Below are positions 22,501 to 34,214 of a stretch of 64,000 nt of DNA, piece by piece (within the stretch, counting starts at the first letter, position 1; each line of letters opens with the position of its first letter). Both the position numbers and the translations under genes were made by a program. The stretch is from Parapristionchus giblindavisi. Lineage: Eukaryota; Nematoda; Chromadorea; Rhabditida; Diplogasteridae. The DNA lies in NCBI GenBank assembly GCA_943737045.1, contig CALSFV010000039.1:635001-699000 (forward strand), read 5' to 3'. Below the pieces are notes generated by a model. The model saw only the letters and a list, made by a program, of their open reading frames with translations, was not told the origin of the DNA and searched no databases.

Positions 22501-25500
22501 TTTCTTCCGTAGCTTATCAAAAGTTCAAAAGTTGCCAGATTTTAACTATTCTTCCAATTGCAAATCCAATGTAAGTAGCGGTTCTTTTCATTTTGAAGAT
22601 TTTTGGAGCGAAACGGTGAAGGGCCGTGTGTATAGGTAGATATGAAAGAGATGTGAGGAAGTGCGAGAGAATGCAGTGATAGACGGAACAAATAGAGAAG
22701 TTCCCACTTACCGTGGCAAAATAAGTGTGTTCAATCATGTGGCATCATGGGGTCGAAAAGTAGGTTACAAAGTGCCAAGCCTGACCGCATTTTGAGACAA
22801 AATCTTTGAATACCAATAACCTAGCTATTCGGCCTATATGTGGCATCAGTGTTACAGTTGAAATGCCGTGATGAACAGTCTCTTTCATAGGTGGGTGCGT
22901 GAAAAATAATTGTTTCTGCGCACAGCCTTGCCTTCTCTTGCGGGGCCATGCTTATAGCTTTGCCTCGCAAAAATTGGAAAATTTCCAATCAAATCAGCTA
23001 AAAATGGCCATGCGCATAGCCTTGCCTTACAATTCCCCGGTTTGCGCACAGCCTTTCCCCCAGCGTGCCCACCTATGGTCTCTTTCATACATTTGCATAC
23101 CCTCACAATGTGAGGGTCGACCCACTCTATATGGGTCATTTTCAGGATTGACCCACAATATAATGCTCTTTTATTATGCAAAAGCTTACAATTAAAGGGG
23201 AAAATAACGATTTTCTAAATCGACCCACCATATACAAAAGGTTCAGTGAGGGCGCCGAAAATGCATGGTATCTTTGGTAGATCAACTAATCAACCAATCA
23301 ATATTTGTCCATATTTTTGATCTTCAAGCGTGGTCTTGCGCGGGCAAACATCTTCGCGATGTACGATAAATAAAAATAAAAAAATAAAAAATGTACAAGA
23401 ATAAGTATGCATGCACTTTAAATGCATTTTTTAAAAATAATTAAGGTGGCTAATAATGTGCCTTATGGTGCTTCGGCTGGTACATCTAGACACTATATAT
23501 TCCAGATTCCACGTGGTCGTTCAAATCGCCTTCTCGAGCATTGCTGCTGTGCTCATCGGCTACCAGGATGTCATACTCAAGGTGTGGCTATGATATCTCC
23601 CGTAATAAAAGTATAGTAATAAAGGCTCACTTCAAGCTAATTTTGCTCTTGAAAAATTGAAAAGTAAGAAATTATAAAGTTAAGTAAATTTTCTGTGTGT
23701 GTACACGCATTCCCATTAAGCACATCATTTATTAATAGTATTATTGTTGCAAGTTATTTTAAACCAGTGCTTGCATATCACTTTTGTACGTTAACTTATT
23801 TATTAATTAACTTAATTGGGCTATTGCAGTTGTCCACTCCGGCGGTGCAGACTGCTTGCTGTCAACAACGCGGCGGCACCTACCATACGTAAGCATCTAT
23901 TTATTGATTATGACCTACCGCAGTCACTATATCACCTACAGTATGCTGTCTGAATCGCCTATGGTTTATATGTTCAGGGCGGACAATCATGACGTCTCCG
24001 ATGGACAGATTGGCTCGTCGCTCATGCACAGAATGACACTACGCTCCACTCCCATGGCTTTCCAGGTATACGGTAGTCTTTCTAGGCATACTGTAGTCTT
24101 TCTAGGTATACGGTTGTCTTTCCAGGTATACTGTAGTTTGCGTAGTTGAAATACTCGGTAGTTTTCTTGGCTACTAAACGTGATAGTTCAGTAGTTCATT
24201 TGTTTACGCCGCGGCCGTCCACTCTTACCAAACACTTGCAAGTACATTAACTGTCTTGAAATGCATGACTATATGATGTCAATCAATGTATTCAATCAAT
24301 TTATTTAATCAATATATTCAATCGATTAGTAATCGATAGATACAGTACTCCTCCTCCTCCTCACACTGTTCTCGTTTAGGATGCTCTCATGGCTGCGGAC
24401 TCCAAGTTCTTCGGAGCCCTTCTCGCCCAATCAGCTCCCGCTCTCCTATTCGGTGGTGGAAGTCAATTGCCGCCCGGCGGTCTCTATGGCGCCCCTGGCC
24501 CCGCCAACTATGGCTACAATGTCAGCTTTGGTCTTAATAATAATAATAATAATTATTATTATTATAATTTATGCATTACAATGATAACTTATAATAGTGA
24601 GATAGAATAATAGAATAGAGCTGATAATAGAGCTGGTCTTATACATGCACTTTACAATTATTTATTTTTGCCATTTGGCAAACAATTGCTAAAAATAAAT
24701 TGAAATAATAAAAGTAGGAACATTACAATAGGTCAAATCAAGATTACGGTAATTATATTGGGGAACAAGAGTATTTTGAGAATAATATGGCATTATTGAC
24801 AAACTGTTTGTCGTCAAACTTTGATGAGATAACATTTTTCGCGTTTGTTAAAACTGTTTGAGAACGTTCCTGGTAATTTCATGTATGCAACCCCACATTA
24901 AAGGGATGGCAGTTTACTTGAAAGTTGTTTCTCCAGGTTTTGTGCGAATTAAAACCGTATAAAAATGAACCCTTCAAACACATGACCTACTAATATGGGG
25001 TCCTGTATATATGTTTTTGCAGGCGCTGTGCAATTTAAAACCGTTTAAAAATAAACCCTTCTAACACATGGCATAATAATTTGGGGCCTTATACATTTAT
25101 TTATTTATTTATTCATCTTTCTTTATGCGATACATTTCACAGAATTAACCGAATTTGATTGGTGGAACTAGAAGTTAAGTAATAGGGAAGTTTTTACATG
25201 AACATTGGCAAACTGTTTGCCGAGCAACGTGACTTCAGTAACGTAGGAGGAATATTTCTGACAAACACCTCCGTCTACGCTTGTGACGTCACGTTTGTCG
25301 GACCACCGGTTTGTGTAATGTTTCATGGATACCTAATGGACAAATAAATAGATAAATGTACACGGCACGATATTATTAGGTCATGTCTTTGAAGGGTTGA
25401 TTTTTAAACGGGTTTAAATCACAAAATGCCTGCACCAACGACTTTCAAGTAAACCGCGCTAGATAACGATGATCATGTTTCAGTTCATGCCGGACTACGG

Positions 25501-28500
25501 TGGTACTATGCAGTCGTACCCTCCGCATCCTCAATTTCATCAGCGGCCTCCATTCGGCTCCACTGGCCTCCCACACTACGCCCGAGGTAATAATGATAAT
25601 AAATTTATCTGACCTCGGAGGGTATTTTAAAATTCATAATTAAATGTTTAAAAAATATGGTAAAGTCAAGAGGTAAGAAGGAAGGCTGCGATTACTTGAT
25701 CGTAGCATACAATACTTATGAGTTACTAATAAGAGACGCAAATACATTAGCATTATGGGCACAAACAACACTATTGTCAAGATTATTACCCCCCTCTCAT
25801 TTTTCTCTCTCTACCATACAAGCTGGTATTTATCTGTGTTTTCAAATGTTGTCGCATCTTATTGTTGTATGATAAATTAAAATTAAATTAAATTAAAATT
25901 ATTCCATTTTAGGTACGGCTCATGCGACCTCCGGAGGTGGACTACTGCCACACTATGCGTACTCGATGCCAGTGATGAGCACGGGAGGGGGTGGAGGGTA
26001 CAAGGGCATGTCGTCGATGATGAGCCAGGCTCAGAATAACAGTCCACTGGGCGATCTACACCCCATGCAGGCGCAGGTGAGCTTTTTTAGAAGTCTCGCA
26101 ACAATCTAGTTTTGACAGTCCGCTCTGGCCACACTCGATCGCGGGTAAAGTAAGCGAGAGAGAGAGAGAGTGTGGCCAGAGAGGAGAGTCTCACATTAAC
26201 TTAATGTGCCACTGTAAATTATGAACTTATTTTATCTATTTTAAGATATTTCGAATTGAAATGCTGTTGAGAAGCAACTGATTCTAATTCAGATATACAG
26301 TAATTAGATATTCTCTGATTAATTGAAAGAACAATTAGGTCCTTTCTATTATTAGAATTATTTTCCTCATCGTTTTTCTTATCGTTTCTGTATTTGCTGT
26401 CGCACCTGTCACGGGTGCATCAAATAAATAACTAAATAAAAGATTAAAACAAGTAAAGTCTCTCCTATGAGAAGGCACAATATGCATACGCAACGCGTGA
26501 GCAGTGAAGCGTCGCGGTCGAGATGAATTATTGATTGATTATGGCCTCGCGATTGCAGTATTCGTTGGACGGTGGTATTGGATCAGGCAGGTCGATGGGA
26601 GAAGGCGGAGAGGGTAGTCAACATCATCTCAACAGCAACAACAACAATAGTGCCCATGAGGTCGATCTACGTGATATCTTCGAGGCCGGAGAGGTGCTAT
26701 CGTCATCTACGACGTCGACTAGGGCGAATGCTCAGGTATGCAGCATGTTTATTTATTTATTTATTCCATCAAGTGTAAATTCATGAATACATTCATACAT
26801 TTTCGAGCATCCATATTATGAGTGAGCACTTTTTGTCGATGCGGTCAGTTTGGAGTATTGAAACCCATCTACGAATATGCGGGAGATCGAGATTAGTAAG
26901 AATCACCTCCATTTCATATCAGTTCCGAGTAGTTGAGATGTAGATCGACTCAGTTTTGTTCTAAAGTCGGATCAGTTTATATTTCGCAATACCAGGCGAG
27001 AGAGTGTGTGTGAAACGAGAGATTGTGAGTGGGGCGAAAATGTATGAACATGTTACTGGCAAAGGGAAAGACGGAGTGGAGAATGTTGTGTTTTTACTAC
27101 TCTTGAAGGTCTTGGGGGCGCTGCCATCATCTTCTAAAAAAATTTTCCTTAGTATTCTTTCGAATTTGTACCTATCATATGCTAGTGAACTAATGGGCAA
27201 TGAAAACCCTACTCCAAGATATTGGAAACATGACCCATTTATTGGCTCAAATTAGGAATAGGTGAGAGTTCGCAGATAATTTTCTTGGCCGCAAAGATTG
27301 TAGCAAGCTTTAAACTTGCCTAAAAGTTGGCGGCCAAGTTTTAAAAGTTGGCACAAAGTGCGCGATACACGTTTCTCAAATTTTCTGATAAGGTGTACAA
27401 TTAGACTGTATTATAATAATATAAGTTGCTTTCGTATGGTAATACCTTTTGCAATATCGAACGAGCACTTTAGAACGGCGTGAAACATGAACCGGATAGG
27501 TGAAGGGTACAAAATGACGGATCGTAAAAAAATAACTCGTGGGTGTTACGAGGGCGACCTGTATTCTATCCATATGTGGGCGCGTGAAAAACGAATTATT
27601 TTTGCACACAGCCTTCCCTTGCGCATAGCTTTGTCTCGCAAAAATTGGTCAATCGATAGATTTATTAATATCAAGTATAATACTAGATGAAGGGAGGGCT
27701 ATTCTTGGGATTCTCCGCTTCCTTGTTCTTATATATTTATTTATTTATCTTACATTGACTAAATGGGTTCTTCGGATATATTATTGTGTGTGAATATACT
27801 ATGCATATACTATGTATTGTTTCTTTGATCTTCTTATTCTCCAGAATGACGATCACACTCCGTACAAGTCTTCCGACGGCATGCACATGCTCTCTACAGA
27901 CGCAGCGTCATCTCTGGCGCCCACCTCCGTCCAGTCGACCTACGTCTCGCCACCACTACAGGCACACAGTGGCATCTACGTCTACGATATGGTACGGGTG
28001 ATTTATGATTGTTTTTGGGCAATCACTGGTCGATTACATGCCAAAAAATTCCGGAAAACCGGTGTAGCTGGCTCATATTTGCCAGTACGCCTGTCTGTAT
28101 GAACAATAGCAAGTGGTTAAATGACACAAGTTATTCATGGCAATGGCGGGAAGGCTGACTTTGTTGTCAGTGCTTAAAATGTATTGTCGATTGATGTAAA
28201 TAAATAAATAGTAAAGTTTTCGTTTCTTGGACAAGAGTAAATAACGATATTCTATGTATAATATATATTCATTAAAAAAGATAAGAACGACGAAAATTAC
28301 TGTATAATTAAATATAATTAATAAATAAAATAATGTATAATTAATAAAATTAAATAACTAGATCACAGCTTGAATTTTATTACAAAAAAAATGCGGGGTT
28401 AGGGGGCATTTACAATAGATGAATCAAGAGTATTGCATTTATTAACAACTGGATTGGACAAGAAGGATCTAAATCTTAATGTATGAACTTTTGAGCAAAC

Positions 28501-29171
28501 ACTGGTCGATTGCATGAAACAAAAATCAGGACAATCTGCATAGGTATCCATGAACCGTGGCAAATGTGACGTCGCAATCGTAGGCGGAGGCGTTTGCCAT
28601 AAATCCCCAACCCTACGATTGTGACTTCATGTTTGTCGGCATACGGGTTTGCCATAGTTCATGGATACGGCCTATGTATACATACATACATTGCTCACAT
28701 TTACCACACAGTATTCTAGCATAAGACATTTTGGGCAGTATGTCTATATGAAGAAAAGTGGAGCAAGTGGTGGTTATGTGACGTCATAGGTCGAAAAGTA
28801 TGTTACAAAGTACCAAGCCTGACCGCATTTTGAACCAAAAATCGAAAAGCTTGGCCGCATTTGAAAAGCGATAACCTAGCTATTCGGCCTATGAGTGACA
28901 CACTCTACAAGAGCCATGCATCACAGAAAGTGTGTCTTTGTTGAAGTGCTGAACATGTTGGATCCATTGATTCAGCATCTGCATACGATAGCATAAATCG
29001 ATATTCTATTCTTGCAGCAGCAACAACAACATCATTCGACCTTTGGCAGCACGACAACTTCCTCTCCAGCAGGCAGCCATCAGGAGTCGGCAGTAGCCTC
29101 GCCGACGACTTCAGCCGATCACTCTCCTCATAGTCCTCAGGTGCCTTATCCTCAATGTATAAGAAACGATA

Positions 29172-29213
<42 letters not shown>

Positions 29214-32200
29214 TAATAATTAGTATATCCATGAAGCTTGGCAAGTCTTTTTCCTCTATCATATTCTTTTCTTGAAGTTTAATATTTATCTTACACGTCA
29301 ACTACCCCTTTTGTATTTTCTAACAAAACATTTAAATCTTCTGGCCGCAAACATGACGTCACTAGCGTAATACGGATATTATTTGATTAACGATTCCGGT
29401 TTGAGGCGTCACTTATGATGCCAGACCATCGATTTTTTATCAAACTTGATGGCTGCTTGTACAGGCATCGTCGACGCCCTCGCCTGCTCCATCTCCGACC
29501 GTTGCAGCCAGTGCAGCAACTACTCCATCTACTACAACACCATCATCGATCACTCCCTCCACTCCGTATCCATTCTCGGCCAACGCCCTCATTACGTCAC
29601 CTGGTATGCTGTAACTCTATTTTCGAATTATTAATTGTATTGTTTAATTATTGCGATTTTAAAGGGAGAGTAACCTTTGTCAATTTACACGTTTAACTCG
29701 TGGGGACTCTCACCACGACGTTACAATGGTACTAATATTCGTCACATTTAATAACATTTGCGCGTGCGAGGGTATGCAAAAGCTATTAAATCTGCTCAAT
29801 ATTCTGTCTAATTCTTTCTAATTTGCATATCTTGAGTCATTTTCCTACACTGATTCATTAAAATTCCAAATACACGAGAGTTGTGCTTCGTGGTGAGAGT
29901 CTGCACAACACGAGGTGTCCTTTTATAGACAAAGGTTACTCTCCCTTAAATAGCATTTTTTTAATTATTTCTCTTAATTGTCCAATCGGTAACAGTGTTA
30001 GGGGGGACTTGAAACGAGAACACGTTTTCTCTGGTTTTACAACATACATTTTCGGTACCCTCACCGAATTATTCTTATATAGTGGGTCGATTTAGAAAAA
30101 TTGTTATTTTTCGCTTTAATTGTAATCTTTCACATAAAAATGAGCTTTATATAGTGGGTTGACCCTGAAAATTAGCCGAATATAGTGGGTCAATCCTCAC
30201 ACCGTGAGGGTATGAAAATGTATGGTTTTACAATACTTAAAGTGTACTTTAAATACGTTACTCGCTTGAATCAAAGTAAACTAAAAGTGAAAAAAATATT
30301 TGATCAAAGGCATTACGGTACACCACAACACTTTAAGTAGGCTTTCGATTCACTTGTAGTTTACTTAAAGTTTACTTCACACTTAAAAAAGTTGATTGGT
30401 GGTCGTGATTCAACTCATGTTATTGTGCTTATTGTCAGGCCTGCTCTCGCTCTCTTCCTACTTCAACTTCAACACCTCAACTTCATCGTCATCATCAACC
30501 AATCTGTCCTCATCGACATCATCGCCCTTCTGGTCTTCTGTCGTAGCACCGCCTCCTCGTGAAGCACACTCGGAGTATGCACTGGGTGCACGGTCGACGT
30601 TTCTCAACGACACACACCACCACGGTACGGTATCTATCTAGTACACAACTATTTATTTACTTATTTATTTTTGCTGGTGGTAGCGGAATAAATGGACGAT
30701 ATCTCCATTTGATATGTGTTATTCAGTAGCAAATTTGAGAACATTTAAAAGCACACCGCGAGCTAAAAAGATATAAACTCTCCGCTCTGGCAATGTTCTC
30801 TCGCTTTGTTTAAGAGAGAATAAAATTAGCTCGCAGTGTGATGTGGTGTTAAAATCTTGGAAAAGTAGAAGGAAAAGTGAAAAGTAGTGTTAATTTTGTA
30901 ATTGCAAAAGTAGTAAGGAAAAGTAGCATAGCTTCGTAATTAACAAACTTTTACAATGAGAACCCTATATGCGATTGTTGGATTACTACTTTTCCAACTA
31001 CTTTTACAATCACAAAATTAACACTACTTTTCACTTTTCCATCTACTTTTCCAAGATTTTAACACCGCATGAGATTACTTAATCATGCAAACATTTTGGG
31101 GGAGAAGCGAGAGCTTCAAAAATCAATGAAAAATAAATCGATATTTCAGAAGAAGGCGAGCAGACTCTGCTGAATCAGCTCACCAACAACAGCAATCATG
31201 CATTCGATCAGGTTAGCGGATACTGTAGGTTTATTGGTTTAGATTGTCACTATTGAAGAGTATACTGTAGTTTTACTGGGTCAGATTGTCACTATTGAAG
31301 TGCATACTGTAGGTTTACTGGGTCAGATTGTCACTATTGAAGGGTATACTGTAGTTCCACTGGGTCAGATTGTCACTATTGAAGGGTATACTGTAGGTTT
31401 ACTGGGTCAGATTGTCACTATTGAAGGGTATACTGTAGTTTCACTGGGTCAGATTGTCACTATTGAAGGGTATACTGTAGGTTTACTGGGTCAGATTGTC
31501 ACTATTGTTGTCACTATTGTAGTTCGTCAGAACAGATATTCGTGTCGGGAGTTGGTTAGACTTTAATTAGGAGTTTCTGTAATACTGTTACGGCAAAATT
31601 ATTATATAAGAGTCGGTTTTTTTATTCTTTTGTTTTGTTTATCCATCAGTTAAGAACATAAGTCGAAAAGTATGTTACAATGTACCAACCCTGACCGGAT
31701 TGTGAGCCAAATTTGCCATTTCGAAAAACCTGACCGGAAAACCGATAACCTAGCTGTTCGGCATATGGTTAAGAAGCCAATAACAAAGTAGCACAGTATT
31801 TATTTATTTAAGAGACAGGCTCCGTAATTATTTACCATTTTGAGCATTCCCCGGAAATTTCCCCTAGCAAAAGGATTCAGGCCTCCATGCTTTCATGGTG
31901 GAAGGTGGCCTGGCTCCTATTTACAAAAGTGAAGTGATTGAGGCATTCGGTCTCCAACGCGGCCAACAGCAAAATTTCAAAGTCGAAAAAATGGCAAACT
32001 TCGAAAAATCATATTTTGCAAATGAAACCAGTTATCCTCGATATTGTTTCACGGTATAGTTGGTCATCTCAAAAGTGCGTAAAAACACTAGGAACATCGA
32101 ATTGTGGACGTCTACAAACACGTTTTTCGGCATTTCCGCGAGGTTTTCACCCAGTCAATATCAATTGACCGGAAGTCCCTATAGCACATAAAATTGCCCA

Positions 32201-33165
32201 CACGATTCTGCACTAATAAAACACAATTTCAAACGAATCGAATTTATTTCAGTATTTAAAAAAATCAAAATGTGCTTTTTGGGGCTGTTTTTTCGCCCCC
32301 AGACCACTTTCCTGGAGGGAATTGGATATGTTCTGCGTATCATACGACATTCTTAGATGGGCTGAGTAAGAATCCACTGAAACCCAGACGACTGGCGCGC
32401 TCCTGGAAAAGTCGATTTCCATGACCCGGGGTTCATGGTCCGAAAATCTCGAAATTTTTCATGACCGGAAAAGCTTCTTTCTTGTGGTCATCATGAAGCA
32501 TGCTCACTGTGAATTGCTACGAAATAGTTTTCATCGTTCCAGCGATCTGTTCAAATTTTGCAGAATAAATTTTGTTCGGAAAAATACGTAAATAATCGTA
32601 AATAATTCAAATTGCATCCACTTCATCTGAGATCACGACAGTGATAATACTTACTGTCCGTCCTCCAAGATAGGCACACAATACTGGACATTTGTACTTT
32701 TTTATATTTTTTTATTTATTTATGAACCATGACCCGGGGGTCATGGTCAATAAATCGAAATTCATCATTTCGACCATGAACCCCGGGTCATGGTTTACTT
32801 TTGGCTAGAGTACAAATGTCCAGTATTGTGTGCCTATCTTGGAGGACGGACAGTAAGTATTATCACTGTCGTGATCTCAGATGAAGTGGATGCGATTTGA
32901 ATTATTTACGATTATTTACGTATTTTTCCGAACAAAATTTTTTCTGCAAAATTTGAACAGATCGCTGGAACGATGAAAACTATTTCGTAGCAATTCACAG
33001 TGAGCATGCTTCATGATGACCACAAGCATACGTGGGCACCACTGCCGCTAGCGGCAATACACCCCCGATTTTTGGCACTCGACCCCCGATTTTCCGAAAA
33101 AATCACTCAAAATGACGTATAGATGCTCCATTTTTTTGCTTCCAACCCCCCGATTTTTGCGTCTG

Positions 33166-33199
<34 letters not shown>

Positions 33200-34214
33200 A
33201 TTTTCATTTCCAGCGGCAATGCCCGCCCATGTATGACCACAAGAAAGAAGCTTTTCCGGTCATGAAAAATTTCGAGATTTTCGGACCATGAACCCCGGGT
33301 CATGGAAATCGACTTTTCCATGAGCGCGCCAGTCGTCTGGGTTTCAGTGGATTCTTACTCAGCCCATCTCAGAATGTCGTATGATACGCAGAACATATCC
33401 AATTCCCTCCAGGAAAGTGGTCTGGGGGTCTGGGGCTCCAAAAAGCACATTTTAATTTTTTTAAATACTGAAATAATCTCGATTCGTTTGAAATTGTGTT
33501 TTATTAGTGCAGAATCGTGTGGGCTATTTTATGTGCTATAGGGACATCCGGTCAATTGATATTGACTGGGTGAAAACCTCGCGGAAATGCTGAAAAACGT
33601 GTTTGTAGACGTCCACAATTCGATGTTCCTAGTGTTTTTACGCACTTTTGAGATGACCAACTATACCGTGAAACAATATCGAGGATAACTGGTTTCATTT
33701 GCAAAATATGATTTTTCGAAGTTTGCCATTTTTTCGACTTTGAAATTTTGCCGTTGGCCGCGTTGGAGACCGAATGCCTCAATCACTTCACTTTTGTAAA
33801 TAGGAGCCAGGCCACCTTCCACCATGAAAGCATGGAGGCCTGAATCCTTTTGCTAGGGGAAATTTCCGGGGTGTAGTGAATTTTTACCGAGCCGGTCTCT
33901 TAATTATCGTACACCACAAGAGTGTTTCATCAAGTACAAAATGTTCGAGTGTGGGAAAATAACTTTATTAACAGGTACCGAAGGAAGAGTCCGAGGGTCA
34001 AGAGACTGAGCGTGCTCGCCAGCTGTGCCAACTCTTTCGATCAGGAGATGCTGAACAGCAGCTGGAGAAGTCGTCATCGAATGAGGATGAGGAGGAAGAG
34101 GCTAACCACCCTGTAGATGGACATCATAGTCATGAAGGAGACGATGATGGAAATGATCATGCCCGTTTCGATGCCGGCCAGTACTCACTGTCGGAGGCAT
34201 TCAATGATTTTTGA
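15696..34214 (+). CDS. Large multi-exon gene, unrecognised; Ser/Thr/Gln-rich tail, acidic C-terminus
   Basis: Coding exons in consistent phase: 15696-15923, 18415-18551, 18827 (or ATG 18851)-18967, 19594-19665, 22342-22463, 23506-23581, 23830-23888, 23924-24065, 24380-24520, 25484-25586, 25913-26076, 26559-26735, 27845-27991, 29018-29140, 29465-29603, 30439-30624, 31150-31211 and 33975-34214. There are no internal stops. N-terminal exons upstream of 15696 were not found. The segment encoded by 19594-24065 looks globular (FYFEHLELGDF, RRITYQFIVAQ, VVVQIAFSSIAAVLIGYQD). From 24380 on it is low complexity: Gly/Pro/Tyr, poly-Asn (SNNNNSAH), Gln/His, then Ser/Thr/Pro. The final 80 residues are acidic (NEDEEEEANH) and end YSLSEAFNDF. 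This layout resembles a transcriptional regulator (one ordered domain plus disordered tail), but I do not recognise the family. The terminal exon and 3' region are duplicated at 52.4 kb. Confidence 0.6.
16291..16834. repeat. Second copy of the GATCATGCATGG palindromic repeat
   Basis: Same structure as 2702-3245, carried by the tandem segmental duplication. Confidence 0.8.
18605..18711. mobile_element. MITE M4 copy (tandem-duplication partner)
   Basis: Same element as 5018-5122; the poly-C run differs in length between the copies. Confidence 0.7.
19879..20424. mobile_element. Foldback-like repeat, second copy
   Basis: Duplication partner of 6290-6840. The tandem duplication ends at its right arm, so the breakpoint coincides with a repeat edge. 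Confidence 0.5.
20425..21248. other. Intron sequence without recognisable features
   Basis: AT-rich, with no repeat relationship to the rest of the window and no supportable exon. It is unique sequence between the end of the tandem duplication and the first MITE of the cluster. Confidence 0.5.
21249..21378 (-). mobile_element. MITE family M2 copy (ends CATAGGTCGAA)
   Basis: Cataggtcgaatag at the left and cttttcgtcctatg at the right. The interior carries 'aaaatccggtcaggttttt' units. The flanks 'tccataag' and 'gccataag' form an 8-bp target duplication with one mismatch. Opposite orientation to the next copy. Confidence 0.7.
21462..21666 (+). mobile_element. MITE family M2, longest copy
   Basis: Ends cataggtcgaaaagtatg and agctattcgacctatg. 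A perfect 8-bp target duplication, tttatagg, lies on both sides (21454-21461, 21667-21674). The interior is four tandem 'cctgaccgcattttgagcc' units of about 32 bp; other copies have one or two. An 8-bp duplication is the hAT-superfamily signature. Confidence 0.85.
21782..21900 (-). mobile_element. MITE M2 copy
   Basis: Cataggtcgaatagc to cttttcgacctatg, with a 'caaatgcggtcaggtttta' interior. The flanks match only partly (attgaatt / attgcata). Confidence 0.65.
22054..22247 (+). mobile_element. MITE family M1 copy (ends CATAGGTGGGC)
   Basis: A 194-bp element, cataggtgggcgc to gcgtgcccaccaatg, with a perfect 8-bp target duplication aaatagct (22046-22053, 22248-22255). The interior has the family words 'cgcacagccttg' and 'ttggaaaatttccagtcaaa'. 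No coding capacity. Confidence 0.88.
22746..22839 (+). mobile_element. MITE M2 copy, single interior unit
   Basis: Runs from catggggtcgaaaagta to attcggcctata, with a perfect 8-bp target duplication tgtggcat (22738-22745, 22840-22847). It is the shortest member, with one interior unit. Confidence 0.8.
22886..23077 (+). mobile_element. MITE M1 copy
   Basis: 192 bp, ends cataggtgggtgcgtg and gtgcccacctatg, perfect 8-bp target duplication gtctcttt (22878-22885, 23078-23085). The opposing open frames here are repeat artefacts. Confidence 0.88.
23275..23395 (+). mobile_element. Short LINE 3' end
   Basis: 'aacatcttcgcgatgtacga' followed by taaata/aaaataaaa repeats matches the 3' end of the LINE that finishes at 42440 ('aacatcttcgcgatgtatga' then (aaat)n). 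It is a severely 5'-truncated insertion of the same family. Confidence 0.65.
24061..24150. repeat. Short tandem repeat, about 23-bp unit
   Basis: Four units of 'ccaggtatacggtagtcttt' type immediately follow the donor site at 24065. It contains the TACGGTAG/TACTGTAG word that is frequent in introns here. Confidence 0.7.
25197..25332. mobile_element. MITE M4 copy
   Basis: It begins catgaacattggcaaac and ends with the inverse, ttcatggatac, enclosing the tgacgtcacg core. It lies in an intron of the large gene. Confidence 0.6.
26120..26195. mobile_element. Palindromic element M5 copy
   Basis: 'gtccgctctggccacactcg' mirrored by 'gagagtgtggccagagagga'. Related to 11000-11135 and 30745-30842. Confidence 0.45.
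27571..27650 (+). mobile_element. Truncated MITE M1 copy
   Basis: The left end catatgtgggcgcgtg and the first 75 bp of the family are present. The right part is missing after 'gcaaaaattgg'. Confidence 0.6.
28544..28668. mobile_element. MITE M4 copy
   Basis: The ends are gtatccatgaacc and gttcatggatac, with the fairly GC-rich interior typical of the family. Intronic. Confidence 0.65.
28785..28893 (+). mobile_element. MITE M2 copy
   Basis: Cataggtcgaaaagta to ctattcggcctatg. The flanks tgtgacgt and agtgacac match imperfectly as a target duplication. Confidence 0.65.
30745..30842. mobile_element. Palindromic element M5 copy
   Basis: The ends cacaccgcgagcta and tagctcgcagtgtg are inverted. The interior carries 'aactctccgctctggcaatg' and a 'tctctcgctttg' run. 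Confidence 0.55.
31221..31510. repeat. Minisatellite, 42-bp unit, about 6-7 copies
   Basis: Unit 'tactgtaggtttactgggtc' continuing 'agattgtcactattgaaggg'. Because 42 is a multiple of three, the array keeps a long open frame with a 14-residue period; it is intronic and not considered coding. The last units run into sequence shared with 52030-52190. Confidence 0.85.
31657..31767 (+). mobile_element. MITE M2 copy with confirmed empty site
   Basis: Cataagtcgaaaagta to ctgttcggcatatg, perfect 8-bp target duplication gttaagaa (31649-31656, 31768-31775). The homologous segment at about 52190-52230 has no insertion, which supports the element boundaries. Confidence 0.85.
31808..33905. mobile_element. 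2.1-kb giant foldback element, about 0.9-1.0-kb arms
   Basis: Almost the whole interval is a long inverted repeat centred near 32750 ('accatgacccgggggtcatg'). The outer ends are 'aagagacaggctccgta' and 'gccggtctctt'. The right arm is interrupted by an M3 MITE at 33027-33235. The mirrored arms give identical open frames on opposite strands (31938-32168 and 33552-33782). I see no transposase signature in them. The paralogous intron at 52.2-52.4 kb lacks it. Confidence 0.85.
33027..33235. mobile_element. MITE family M3 copy (ends CATACRTGGGC), nested in the foldback
   Basis: Catacgtgggca to gcccgcccatgtatg, perfect 8-bp target duplication accacaag (33019-33026, 33236-33243). It contains repeated 'acccccgatttttg' units and a poly-C run of about 30. 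The insertion post-dates the foldback because the other arm lacks it. Confidence 0.88.

Noticed and set aside
22885..23195. Two opposing 98-codon frames
   Set aside because: They coincide with an M1 MITE flanked by an 8-bp target duplication.
23446..23616. Exon reading VANNVPYGASAGTSRHYIF
   Set aside because: An acceptor at 23505 within this stretch gives a frame (VVVQIAFSSIAAVLIGYQD) that matches the phases of both neighbouring exons; the longer reading does not.
31300..31566. 88-codon frame with repeating VTIEGYTV
   Set aside because: Produced by a 42-bp minisatellite (multiple of three) in an intron; no splice or start context.
33103..33321. Poly-Gly-containing minus-strand frame
   Set aside because: The glycines come from a poly-C run inside an M3 MITE.
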